Program-made: the position numbers and the translations under genes | Shown here: one piece after another, positions 14,868 through 22,069 of the stretch | How positions within the stretch are numbered: position 1 is the first letter of the stretch | How the letters are laid out: each line of letters begins with the position of its first letter | The notes under the pieces: generated by a model | The model's input: the letters and a program-made list of their open reading frames with translations, nothing else | Databases searched by the model: none | Told to the model about the DNA's origin: nothing | NCBI GenBank assembly: GCA_046729895.1 | Contig: JBKPHP010000131.1 | Location: 1 to 25,634, forward strand | DNA: 25,634 nucleotides | Direction: 5' to 3' | Source: DASXBA01 sp046729895 | Lineage (GTDB): Bacteria > Actinomycetota > Thermoleophilia > Solirubrobacterales > Thermoleophilaceae

Positions 14868-16017
14868 GCGGCTGAACCGACTGCCGCCGTACCTGTTCGC
14901 TGAGCTCGAGCGAAAGATCGCCGAGAAGAAAGCCGCCGGCGTAGACGTCATCAGCCTGGGAATCGGCGACCCGGACACCGCTACCCCCGACTTCGTGGTG
15001 GAAGCCCTGGGGGAGGCGGCGCGGGATCCCGGTACCCACCAGTACCCCTCCAATCGCGGCCGGCCCGAGCTGCGGGAGGCCGTGGCTCGCTTCTACGGGC
15101 GACGCTTCGGTGTCGACCTCGATCCCGACACCGAGATCGTGCCGGCCCTGGGCGCGAAGGAGTGCATCTTCAACCTCAACCTCGCCTTCCTCGACCCCGG
15201 AGAGGCGGCGCTGGCCGCAGACCCGGGCTATCCCGTCTATACCGGGGGGCCGCTGCTCGCGGATGCCGATCCCGTGCTGATGCCGCTACTGCCGGAGCAC
15301 GGCTTCGCGCCCGACCTCGACGCGATTTCCCCCGGCGACTCCGAACGGGCCAGGCTGATGTACCTCAACTACCCGAACAACCCGACGGGCGCCGTCGCCC
15401 CCGGGGGGCTTTTCGAGCGGGCCGTGAGCTTCGCGCGCGAGCACGACACGCTGGTGGTGCACGACGCGTCCTACACGGAGACCACTTTCGACGGTTACGT
15501 GGCGCCGAGCTTCCTGGAGACGCCCGGCGCGAAGGAGGTCGGCGTCGAAATCTTCTCGCTCTCGAAGGGCTACAACATGACCGGCTGGCGCACCGCCGCG
15601 ATGGTCGGCAACCCCGCCGCCGTCGAGGCCTACCGGGCATTGAAGACGAACATCGACAGCGGCATGTTCGAGGCGGTCCAGCTGGCCGCCGCGCGCGCCC
15701 TCGACGAGGGCGACGAGGTGCCGCGCCGCATGAGCGACCTCTATGCGCGCAGGCGCGATCTCGTCTGCGACGCGCTGGCCCAGATCGGTGTGCGCGTCAC
15801 GCCACCCAAGGGCACCATCTACGTGTGGGCGCCGGTCCCCGAGGGACATACCTCGGCGTCCTACTGCGAGCTGGTGCTCGAGGAATCCGGGGTGGTCGTG
15901 TCCCCGGGCAGCGCGTACGGCCGGGGCGGCGAGGGCTTCTTTCGGATCTCGTTGACCGTTCCCGACGAGCGGCTGAGCGAGGCGGTTGAACGCTTGCGCG
16001 CCAGCCTGGGAGGCTAG
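14854..16017 (+). CDS. dapL: LL-diaminopimelate aminotransferase (DapL-type)
   Basis: A 387-residue fold-type I, PLP-dependent aminotransferase. The match to DapL is detailed: an opening LNRLPPYLFAELERK, DVISLGIGDPD, GTHQYPSNRGRPELR, PDPGYPVY (here ADPGYPVY), YLNYPNNPTGAVA, VHDASYTETTFDG, and the PLP lysine at about 238 in SLSKGYNMTGWR, then NIDSGMFEAVQ. DapL converts tetrahydrodipicolinate to LL-diaminopimelate in one step, bypassing succinyl or acetyl intermediates, and its product is the substrate of DapF, encoded immediately upstream with a 14-nt overlap. The ATG at 14854 gives the conserved N-terminus. Related aminotransferases of other specificity exist in the family, but the dapF pairing supports the call. 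Confidence 0.88.
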   Translation: MKPSKRLNRLPPYLFAELERKIAEKKAAGVDVISLGIGDPDTATPDFVVEALGEAARDPGTHQYPSNRGRPELREAVARFYGRRFGVDLDPDTEIVPALGAKECIFNLNLAFLDPGEAALAADPGYPVYTGGPLLADADPVLMPLLPEHGFAPDLDAISPGDSERARLMYLNYPNNPTGAVAPGGLFERAVSFAREHDTLVVHDASYTETTFDGYVAPSFLETPGAKEVGVEIFSLSKGYNMTGWRTAAMVGNPAAVEAYRALKTNIDSGMFEAVQLAAARALDEGDEVPRRMSDLYARRRDLVCDALAQIGVRVTPPKGTIYVWAPVPEGHTSASYCELVLEESGVVVSPGSAYGRGGEGFFRISLTVPDERLSEAVERLRASLGG

Positions 16018-16021
16018 CCCC

Positions 16022-16729
16022 GTGCACTACTGCGGCGTGGTCCCCGCACCTCGGCTTCTGCAGCTCGTCAAGCTGGAGGAGGTGCGCCGCCCGGAGCCCC
16101 CGATTCGCCTGGCCGCCGCCTTCTTCGAGCCGGGCACCGCGGGGCAGATAGCCGCCGAGCTGAAGGCGTCTGACGACTTCGTGCTGGCGATCGGGGCCCC
16201 CGCGACGGATGCCCTGGAGGGGCGGCCGAGCCGGGCCTGCGACGAGCTGCTGCGGGCGCGGGGCGTCGCGCCGGTGCCGGCGGAGGAGGAGTCCCGCCGG
16301 CTGGCGGAGGCGGTCGAGCCGCTGGGCGCCTTCGAGGCGCCCGATCAGGGTCGCGAGGGCACGGTTCCCTATGCCGCCTTCCGCGAGGAGCCGGTGTTCG
16401 AGACGAACGCGGACGGGGTCTTCTGCGCCCTCAGGTCTCGCCGGCTGCCCGCCAAGCGCCACCCCCAAGGCCTCCGCCTGCGGATAGCCGAGCTGGAGCA
16501 GAACCAGCTGCTCGACGACCGCGGGGACCTCTGGCACCGCCGTATCGAGGAGATCGACGCGGCCGCAGCGGCGCTGTGCGCCCACCGCTATGCGGTTGGC
16601 CACGCCAGTTGGCTGGGCGACCCGGACGAAGGCGTCGTGGTCCTCCCGGGCACATCGATCCCGGACGAGTTCAGGACGGACGGCGTGCTGGCGCCGGTCG
16701 AGCGCGTGCCGCTGCCGCCGGCAAACTAG
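16022..16729 (+). CDS. DUF429 family protein (predicted RNase H-like fold)
   Basis: A 235-residue protein with the layout of DUF429 (PF04250): an N-terminal GVVPAPR strand, LAIGAPATD (family IDAP), a central LPAKRHPQGLRLRIAEL block, EEIDAAAAALCAHRYAVGHASWLGDPDEGVVVLPG, and a C-terminal proline-rich tail. The family is predicted to have an RNase H-like nuclease fold, but no biochemical role is established. The GTG at 16022 is chosen, 4 nt after the dapL stop and about 9 nt after GGAGG; the frame also has an ATG at 15986 inside dapL. It is probably the last gene of the dapF–dapL operon. Its TAG shares CTAG with the stop of the convergent SDR gene. Confidence 0.65.
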   Translation: MHYCGVVPAPRLLQLVKLEEVRRPEPPIRLAAAFFEPGTAGQIAAELKASDDFVLAIGAPATDALEGRPSRACDELLRARGVAPVPAEEESRRLAEAVEPLGAFEAPDQGREGTVPYAAFREEPVFETNADGVFCALRSRRLPAKRHPQGLRLRIAELEQNQLLDDRGDLWHRRIEEIDAAAAALCAHRYAVGHASWLGDPDEGVVVLPGTSIPDEFRTDGVLAPVERVPLPPAN

Positions 16730-17694
16730 GCAGCCAGGGTCTCCTTCAGCCCACTGTCGAGGTCGCGTGGAGCGAAGCCGAGCTCTCGGCGGGCCTTGTC
16801 GTCCTTCGCCCAGTAGGTCGCGCCGTCGGAGATCCTGATCAGCTCGCCCAGGTTGGGAGGGAAGCCCATCAACGGGCCGATGAGCGGCCCTAGCGGCGCC
16901 GAGAGCTTCATCACTGGCGTGGGCATGGTCATGCGCGGCGGCTTGCGCCCAGACAGCTCACAGACGCGGTCGACCAGCTCGCCCATCGTCCCCCTCTCGC
17001 CCGAGAGCACGTACGCCTCGCCGGCCTGGCCCTTGTCGTGAGCGAGGACGATGCCGCCGGCGATGTCTTCGACGTAGCCGAACATAAGCCCCATCTCGGG
17101 GAACATCTTCATCCGGAGCTTGCCGGTGCGCGCCTGGTCGATCATCGTCCCGACCTCGGAGTGGTCGTTCGGTCCGTACACGCCCCCGGGCTGGACGATC
17201 ACGATCGGATAGCCCTTCTCGATCCGGTCCTCCGCGACCTGGTGGGCGCGGTACTTGGTCTCGTCGTAGCAGGAAAGGAAACCCTCCGACTCGTCTCGCC
17301 GGTAGCTCTCGTCGACCACCTGGCCGTGCGTATTGCCGAAGACGTTGCAGGTGGAGACGTAGACGATCCGCCGCGCGCCGGCCTGGTTGGCCGCGTCGAG
17401 CACGCGCTCGGTGCCGCGCACGTTCGCGTCCCACATCCCCTCGTGCTCCGACTTCGGGACGCCGACCTTGTAGACCGCGCCGGCGTGGAACACGGAGTCC
17501 GATCCCTCGACGCCCTTGTCCATCGCCGCCTCGTCCGAGAGGTCGCCCTTTACGAGCTCGCAGCCGAGCTCGCGCAAGCCGGCGGCCTTGTCCGGCGAGC
17601 GGACCAGCGCCACCACCTCGTATCCCCGCTCACGAAGCTTGCGTGCCAGGTGGCCGCCGATGAAGCCCGTGGCGCCGGTGACGAACGCCCGCAC
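16726..17694 (-). CDS. Extended SDR: NAD(P)-dependent epimerase/reductase, dihydroflavonol-reductase-like
   Basis: A 322-residue extended short-chain dehydrogenase. The Rossmann motif GATGFIGG is at residues 7–14; a conserved Asp (DLSD) follows β3, Ser114 lies in VSTCNVFG, and the catalytic pair is Tyr143-x3-Lys147 in CYDETKYRA. QPGGVYGPND follows. This resembles NAD-dependent epimerases, dihydroflavonol-4-reductases and hopanoid-associated sugar epimerases; substrate cannot be assigned. The start is a GTG at 17694 with no Shine-Dalgarno; TAGGCT lies 6 nt upstream. It is divergent from hflX with only 24 nt between, and convergent with the DUF429 gene, sharing CTAG at 16726–16729. A second SDR of the same type lies beyond hflX–dut. 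Confidence 0.85.
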   Translation of the reverse strand: MRAFVTGATGFIGGHLARKLRERGYEVVALVRSPDKAAGLRELGCELVKGDLSDEAAMDKGVEGSDSVFHAGAVYKVGVPKSEHEGMWDANVRGTERVLDAANQAGARRIVYVSTCNVFGNTHGQVVDESYRRDESEGFLSCYDETKYRAHQVAEDRIEKGYPIVIVQPGGVYGPNDHSEVGTMIDQARTGKLRMKMFPEMGLMFGYVEDIAGGIVLAHDKGQAGEAYVLSGERGTMGELVDRVCELSGRKPPRMTMPTPVMKLSAPLGPLIGPLMGFPPNLGELIRISDGATYWAKDDKARRELGFAPRDLDSGLKETLAA

Positions 17695-17700
17695 CCCCGG

Positions 17701-17710
17701 AGCCTACACT
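17701..17710. promoter_or_regulatory. Overlapping divergent -10 elements, SDR gene and hflX
   Basis: On the plus strand TACACT (17705–17710) is 8 nt before the hflX ATG; on the minus strand TAGGCT (17706–17701) is 6 nt before the SDR GTG. The two hexamers share the TA at 17705–17706, so both promoters could not be opened by polymerase at once. Neither gene has a convincing Shine-Dalgarno. Confidence 0.5.
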
Positions 17711-17718
17711 TGACGGGA

Positions 17719-19044
17719 ATGCAGAGAGCGCGCAACGGCCGTATAGCCGAAAGCCGCTATGGCCAGGGGATCGAGAACCCAAGGGCGCGGCAACGGGCGC
17801 TGTGCATAGCGGCGGCGCCCGACGAGCCCGACCTGTCCGAGCTGCGGGAGCTGCTGCGGACCGCGGGCGTGGCGGTCGCCGGGGAGCTGACTCAGCGCCG
17901 CCCGGAGCCGGATCCCGATCGCTACCTGGGCAGGGGCAAGCTACAGGAGCTGAAGCGGGCGATCGCGGAGTCGGACGCCAACCTCGTTGCCTGCGACGAC
18001 GAGTTGTTGCCCCGCCAGGAGCGCAACCTCGAGCAGGAGCTTGGCGTGCCGGTGATCGACCGCACGGCGATCATCCTGGACATCTTCGCCGACCACGCCC
18101 ACACGGCCGAGGGGAAGCTCCAGGTCGAACTGGCCCAGCTCGAGTACAACCTCGCGCGGATGCGGGGCCTGTGGACGCACCTCGAGCGCCTCGGCGCCGG
18201 AAGGCTCGACGGCGGCATCGGGACTAGGGGGCCGGGCGAGAGCCAGATCGAGACCGACCGCCGGCTCGCACGCGACCGCATCGCCGCCCTCAAGCGGCGC
18301 GTCGCCCAGACCAAGGGCACGCGCAGGACGATGCGCCGCGAGCGTGAGCGCGCGGCGCTCCCGACGGTGGCGCTCGCCGGCTACACGAACGCCGGCAAGT
18401 CGACGCTCCTGAACGCGCTCACCGGTGCCAACGCAGAGGTTCGCGAGCGTCTCTTCCATACGCTCGATCCCACCACGCGGACCTTCGAGGTGGGGGGCCG
18501 AACGTACCTGCTCACCGACACGGTCGGCTTCATCCGGAAGCTGCCGCACCAGCTCGTAGACGCCTTCTCAGCAACCCTGGAGGAGGCGATGGGGGCGGAC
18601 CTGATCGTCCACGTTGCCGACGCCTCCGTTCCGGCGGACCAGCTCGGGGAGATGCTGGCCGCGGTCGACGATGTGCTCGCCGAGATCGGCGCCGCAGAGC
18701 GCCCCCGACTCCTGGCCCTGAACAAGGTCGATCTTCTCGACGAGGAGCGCCGCCGCGTGCTCCGTTTCCGCCATCCGCGGGCGGTGCCGGTGTCGGCCCA
18801 GACGGGGGAGGGGCTCGATGAGCTCCGCGACGCGATCGAGGCTCGCTTCCTCCCTACGCTCGAGTCGATGGAGCTGCTGGTGCCGTACGAGGAGGGGGGG
18901 AGCCTCTCCGAGCTCCACGAGCTGGCCGGCGAGCTCGAGCGGCAAGAGACGCCGGAGGGCGTGCGCGTACGCGCGCGTGTGCCCGCGGCTGCGGCGCAGC
19001 GATTCGAGCGCTTCGTCACGAACGGCGTCCGGCCGCGGGAGTGA
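17719..19044 (+). CDS. hflX: GTPase HflX
   Basis: A 441-residue ribosome-binding GTPase that splits stalled or heat-stressed 70S ribosomes. The HflX N-terminal domain carries RYLGRGKLQELK-type sequence (DRYLGRGK) and DELLPRQERNLEQELGVPVIDRTAIILDIFADHA; the linker region has QLEYNLARMRGLWTHLER and GTRGPGESQIETDRR, both family signatures. The G domain shows G1 GYTNAGKST (about 219–227), G3 DTVGFIRKLPHQLV, G4 NKVD and G5 SAQTGEG. The ATG at 17719 gives a normal length; the frame is open for 680 nt further upstream, but only antisense to the SDR gene. A leaderless-type promoter is present. dut follows with a GTGA overlap. Confidence 0.95.
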   Translation: MQRARNGRIAESRYGQGIENPRARQRALCIAAAPDEPDLSELRELLRTAGVAVAGELTQRRPEPDPDRYLGRGKLQELKRAIAESDANLVACDDELLPRQERNLEQELGVPVIDRTAIILDIFADHAHTAEGKLQVELAQLEYNLARMRGLWTHLERLGAGRLDGGIGTRGPGESQIETDRRLARDRIAALKRRVAQTKGTRRTMRRERERAALPTVALAGYTNAGKSTLLNALTGANAEVRERLFHTLDPTTRTFEVGGRTYLLTDTVGFIRKLPHQLVDAFSATLEEAMGADLIVHVADASVPADQLGEMLAAVDDVLAEIGAAERPRLLALNKVDLLDEERRRVLRFRHPRAVPVSAQTGEGLDELRDAIEARFLPTLESMELLVPYEEGGSLSELHELAGELERQETPEGVRVRARVPAAAAQRFERFVTNGVRPRE

Positions 19045-19472
19045 AGCTCCGCTACACGCTGCTCCACGCCGGGGCGGTGGCGCCCTCGCGGGCGCATCCC
19101 GGCGACGCGGGCCTCGACCTGCACGCCGCGGACAGGGCGCTGCTCGGGCCGGGGGAGAGAGCAACTGTCGGGACGGGCGTCGCGGTCGCGATTCCCGACG
19201 GCTTCGCCGGACTCGTCCTGCCGCGCTCCGGGCTCGCGAGCCGGCACGGGATCGCGTTGGTAAACGCGCCCGGCCTGATCGACCCGGGCTACCGAGGGGA
19301 GGTCCGGGTGCTCCTGCTGAATACCGACAGGGAGGAGCCTTTCGAGGTCTCGCCGGGAGACCGGATCGCTCAACTCGCGTTGGTCCGCTTCGAGGCGCCC
19401 GAGTTGGAAGCCGCTGACCAGCTCGACGCGACCGTCCGGGGGCAGGGCGGCTTCGGCTCGAGCGGCCGCTAG
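19041..19472 (+). CDS. dut: Deoxyuridine 5'-triphosphate nucleotidohydrolase
   Basis: A 143-residue trimeric-type dUTPase that hydrolyses dUTP to dUMP and pyrophosphate, keeping uracil out of DNA and supplying thymidylate synthesis. All five motifs are visible: HPGDAGLDLHAA (1), PRSGLA (2), GLIDPGYRGEVRVLLLN with catalytic Asp81 (3), GDRIAQL (4), and RGQGGFGSSG at 133–142 (5). The start GTG at 19041 overlaps the hflX stop as GTGA, so it is translationally coupled to it. Its TAG shares CTAG (19469–19472) with the stop of the convergent SDR gene. Confidence 0.96.
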   Translation: MKLRYTLLHAGAVAPSRAHPGDAGLDLHAADRALLGPGERATVGTGVAVAIPDGFAGLVLPRSGLASRHGIALVNAPGLIDPGYRGEVRVLLLNTDREEPFEVSPGDRIAQLALVRFEAPELEAADQLDATVRGQGGFGSSGR

Positions 19473-20455
19473 CTTGCGGCTTGTCCGAGCTCGGCGAGGC
19501 CCTCCTCCCGCGTCTTCACCGGGGCGTAGCCGAGCTCCTCACGCGCGTTCGAGATGTCGATCGTGCATTCGAGCGAGGAGAGCCAGACGGCAAGGCGAGT
19601 CACCGGCGGGGGGCTCTCGCGCCGTAGCACCCCCCAGAGCGCCTCGATGGTGGCGGCGGCAGTGCGAGCGACGAGCGGCGGGGTGTCGCGGTCGCCGGGT
19701 GTGATCCCGCGAGTGGCGAGCAGCGCCGTCACGAACTTGCGGAACTCGATCGGCTCGCCGTCGGTCACGAAATAGGCCTCGCCCGGGCGTCCCCGCTCGG
19801 CTCCGAGCAACAGACCCTCGACCACGTTGTCCACGTGGGTCGTATCGGTCAGGTGATGCCCGCCGCCGATCCAGGAGAAGCGTCCGCGCTCCACCGCCTC
19901 GACGAGCCCCGGCAGGACGGTGCTGTCGCCGGGACCCCACACGAGCCGCGGCCTGATCACCACGGTGTCGAAGCCGCCGTAGTTCGCCCTCCGGACGCCC
20001 TGCTCGGCCAGTGCCTTCGTGGCCGAGTAGTGGGCCTTCGAGTCCGGTCGCAGCGGGGCTGTCTCGTCGACGTTCACGAGCGGCTGGCCCACCATCAGGG
20101 CGGCCTCGGTGCCAATGTGCACGAAGCGGCGCACCCCGGCCTCGCGGCAACCGCGGAGCGCATTCTCGGTTCCGGTGACGTTGCCGCGCACGAACTCCTC
20201 CCGCGGACCCCACTCGAGCACCGCCGCGGCGGCGTGAAAGGCGACGTCGCAGCCTTCCGCTCCGGCACGGATCGAGGCGGGATCGTCCAGGTCGCCCTGC
20301 ACCGGCTCGGCACCGAGGCGCCGGACGCGCCCGGCCGCGCGCTCAGAGCGGGTGAGCGCGAGCACCCGCCACCTCTCGTCGGCGAGCCGGCGGAGGAGAG
20401 CACCGCCGATGAACCCGGAGCCCCCGGTGACGAAGGCCGTTCGCGAGCCCTCCAC
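19469..20455 (-). CDS. Extended SDR: NAD(P)-dependent epimerase/3β-hydroxysteroid-dehydrogenase-like
   Basis: A 328-residue extended SDR. The nucleotide-binding motif is GGSGFIGG (residues 11–18), followed by GDLDDPASI; Thr116 is in HIGTEAA in place of the usual Ser, and the catalytic pair is Tyr143-x3-Lys147 in HYSATKALAE. IRPRLVWGPGD and a C-terminal substrate region follow. It resembles 3β-hydroxysteroid dehydrogenase/isomerase-like NAD-dependent epimerases; substrate is unknown. The GTG at 20455 is chosen because it places the Rossmann strand normally and has TAGGGT 7 nt upstream; the longer open frame crosses a hairpin. It is a paralogue of the SDR gene on the other side of hflX–dut. Confidence 0.83.
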   Translation of the reverse strand: MEGSRTAFVTGGSGFIGGALLRRLADERWRVLALTRSERAAGRVRRLGAEPVQGDLDDPASIRAGAEGCDVAFHAAAAVLEWGPREEFVRGNVTGTENALRGCREAGVRRFVHIGTEAALMVGQPLVNVDETAPLRPDSKAHYSATKALAEQGVRRANYGGFDTVVIRPRLVWGPGDSTVLPGLVEAVERGRFSWIGGGHHLTDTTHVDNVVEGLLLGAERGRPGEAYFVTDGEPIEFRKFVTALLATRGITPGDRDTPPLVARTAAATIEALWGVLRRESPPPVTRLAVWLSSLECTIDISNAREELGYAPVKTREEGLAELGQAAS

Positions 20456-20462
20456 AGGCTCA

Positions 20463-20468
20463 ACCCTA
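20463..20468 (-). promoter_or_regulatory. Candidate -10 for leaderless SDR gene
   Basis: Minus-strand TAGGGT lies 7 nt before the GTG at 20455, with no Shine-Dalgarno; it has the same hexamer and spacing as dapF. Confidence 0.45.
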
Positions 20469-20486
20469 TCCGCGTTCGAATGGTTT

Positions 20487-20516
20487 CGGGGCGGTCGCTG
20501 CCCCCAAACCGCCCCG
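20487..20516 (-). terminator. Hairpin downstream of the gatD operon
   Basis: CGGGGCGGT (20487–20495) and ACCGCCCCG (20508–20516) form a perfect 9-bp stem with a 12-nt loop. It lies 72 nt after the end of gatD on the minus strand and before the promoter of the next minus gene, so it is a plausible transcription boundary. There is no T-tract, so an operator role for the SDR gene is an alternative. Confidence 0.45.
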
Positions 20517-20587
20517 TTTAGGCGGCAGCCTTGCGCTGCCCCCACACGGCAGATCGGTGCCTTCGAGGCGGCGACCGGGTCGCGCCT

Positions 20588-21310
20588 CTAGAGGCCGGCC
20601 GCTCTCCTCGCCGACGCGTGGGCGGCCCGCTCGAGCTCGTCGTCGAGGGGCTCGAGCTCCAGCCCGAGCGCCAGCTCGATCAGGCGGTCCGCGAGCCAGA
20701 CGTTCTTCGGCAGCAGCGGGCCGTGCAGGTAGGTACCGATGACGTTCCCCCGGTGCACGCCCTCGCTGCCGTCGCGGCCGTTGTTGCCGTGCCCCTTCAG
20801 CACACGGCCCAGGGGACGCTCCCCGTCACCGAGATATGTGCGGCCGCCGTGATTCTCGAAGCCTGCGATCACCTGCGGCCCCGTGCCGAGGTCGGCCTCG
20901 ATCGCGCAGTTGCCTATCAGACGCGGACCCGGCTCGCGTACTGTCCTCAGGTCCACGAGCCCGACGCCAGGCAGCTCATCGTCGCCGAAGTTGTAGCCGT
21001 GGCCAAGGAGCTGGTAGCCGCCACAGACCGCGAGGACGACGGCGCCATCGCCGGCGCCGGCGTGGAGCGCGTCGCGCTTCCACTCGACCATGTCGCGCGC
21101 AACGGCCACCTGGTCGCGGTCCTGTCCGCCGCCCATGTAGAAGAGGTCGTGGTCGCTGGGGTCGAGGCGCTCCCGCAGGGTCGAGCCGGCCAGCTGGAAG
21201 CCGATCCCTCGCCATTCGCAGCGCGCGCGCAGCACCGCGAGGTTCCCGCGGTCCGCGTAGATGTTCATGAGCTCGGGATAGAGGGCGCAGACGCGGAGGG
21301 CGGGGGTCAC
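20588..21310 (-). CDS. gatD: Lipid II isoglutaminyl synthase, glutaminase subunit GatD
   Basis: A 240-residue class I (triad-type) glutamine amidotransferase of the CobB/CobQ-like group. It opens RVCALYPELMNIYADRGNLAVL, typical of GatD, followed by FYMGGGQDRDQ. The nucleophile Cys96 is in AVCGGYQLLG and the catalytic His196 in IGTYLHGPLLPKN; FENHGGRTYLG and KGHGNNG are further signatures. GatD releases ammonia from glutamine for MurT, which amidates the D-glutamate of lipid II. The start is the GTG at 21310, in a GTGA overlap with the methyltransferase stop; the frame is open upstream only as a shadow. It is separated from murT by the methyltransferase gene, whereas murT–gatD is usually contiguous. 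Confidence 0.93.
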   Translation of the reverse strand: MTPALRVCALYPELMNIYADRGNLAVLRARCEWRGIGFQLAGSTLRERLDPSDHDLFYMGGGQDRDQVAVARDMVEWKRDALHAGAGDGAVVLAVCGGYQLLGHGYNFGDDELPGVGLVDLRTVREPGPRLIGNCAIEADLGTGPQVIAGFENHGGRTYLGDGERPLGRVLKGHGNNGRDGSEGVHRGNVIGTYLHGPLLPKNVWLADRLIELALGLELEPLDDELERAAHASARRAAGL

Positions 21311-22029
21311 GCCAGCAGCACCACCGTAGAGCCGAGGTAGTCGCGCGTCTCGGGCACTCTGCGCCGGCCCACGGGGCTCAGCCCGAGCTCCTGAGCCTCC
21401 TGCTCCAGCTGCGAGGCCGTGAGCTCGTCGAGGTGCAGGAAGGTCAGCTGCTCGCTGAGCTCCCCGGCCGGAGAGACCGCCTGACGGAGGCGCTCGATGA
21501 CCACGCCCCCGGGCTCGGGACGCATCGCCAGCGGGCGGCTCGAGAGGACCCAGCCGTCCTCCTCGCGCACGTCCGGGAGCGGCGGCAGCACCTCCTCCTC
21601 GGGGACCGCCTCCGCGGCATCTGACAGGGCGACCGCCAGGATCCCCCCCGGCGCGAGTGAGCTCCGCGCGCACGCGAAGAAGGCGGCTCTGCCGTTGGAG
21701 CCGCCGAGCAGCTGGACAACCTGCATCGGCGCGATCACGAGCGGGAAGCGCGCCCGCAGCGAGAAGCTGCGGGCGTCGGCAGCGATCGTCTCGACCCGCA
21801 GGCCCACCTCCCGCGCCCGTCGGGCCAGTTCGTGCACGAGCTCGGGATCCGAGTCGAGTGCGGTGACCGCGTGCCCCCGGCTCGCCAGGTCGAGAGCCAC
21901 CCGCCCCGTGCCGCAGCCGATGTCCAGCACCGGCCCAGGCCGCTCCTCGGCCAACTCCCGCCACAGCGGGAGGTCGTGGGTGAAAGAGGCGCACTCGACG
22001 TCGTGCCAGGCGACCGCATCGTCCCTCAC
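21307..22029 (-). CDS. Class I SAM-dependent methyltransferase between murT and gatD
   Basis: A 240-residue methyltransferase. Motif I VLDIGCGTGRVALDLA is at about residues 33–48, followed by the acidic end of β2 (TALDSDPE), ADARSF, and PLVIAPMQVVQLL (β4). The C-terminal half has SSLAPGGILAVAL and a late EAQELGLSPVGRR-type strand. Substrate is unknown. The GTG at 22029 has GGAGGT 7 nt upstream. That ribosome site lies in the second copy of a 22-nt tandem repeat that also contains the murT stop. The gene overlaps gatD as GTGA and starts 19 nt after murT. Its position within the lipid II amidation operon suggests an envelope-related acceptor, but nothing in the sequence proves this. Confidence 0.85.
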   Translation of the reverse strand: MRDDAVAWHDVECASFTHDLPLWRELAEERPGPVLDIGCGTGRVALDLASRGHAVTALDSDPELVHELARRAREVGLRVETIAADARSFSLRARFPLVIAPMQVVQLLGGSNGRAAFFACARSSLAPGGILAVALSDAAEAVPEEEVLPPLPDVREEDGWVLSSRPLAMRPEPGGVVIERLRQAVSPAGELSEQLTFLHLDELTASQLEQEAQELGLSPVGRRRVPETRDYLGSTVVLLA

Positions 22030-22069
22030 TCCGACGACCTCCGGGCTCTCACTCCGACCACCTCCGGGC
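22025..22069. repeat. 22-nt tandem duplication at the murT/methyltransferase junction
   Basis: 22025–22046 and 22048–22069 are identical at 21 of 22 positions (G at 22036 versus C at 22059). Read on the minus strand, each copy contains GGAGGT, 7 nt, then GTGA. The first copy met encodes the last residues and stop of murT; the second supplies the ribosome site and start codon of the methyltransferase gene. Confidence 0.8.
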
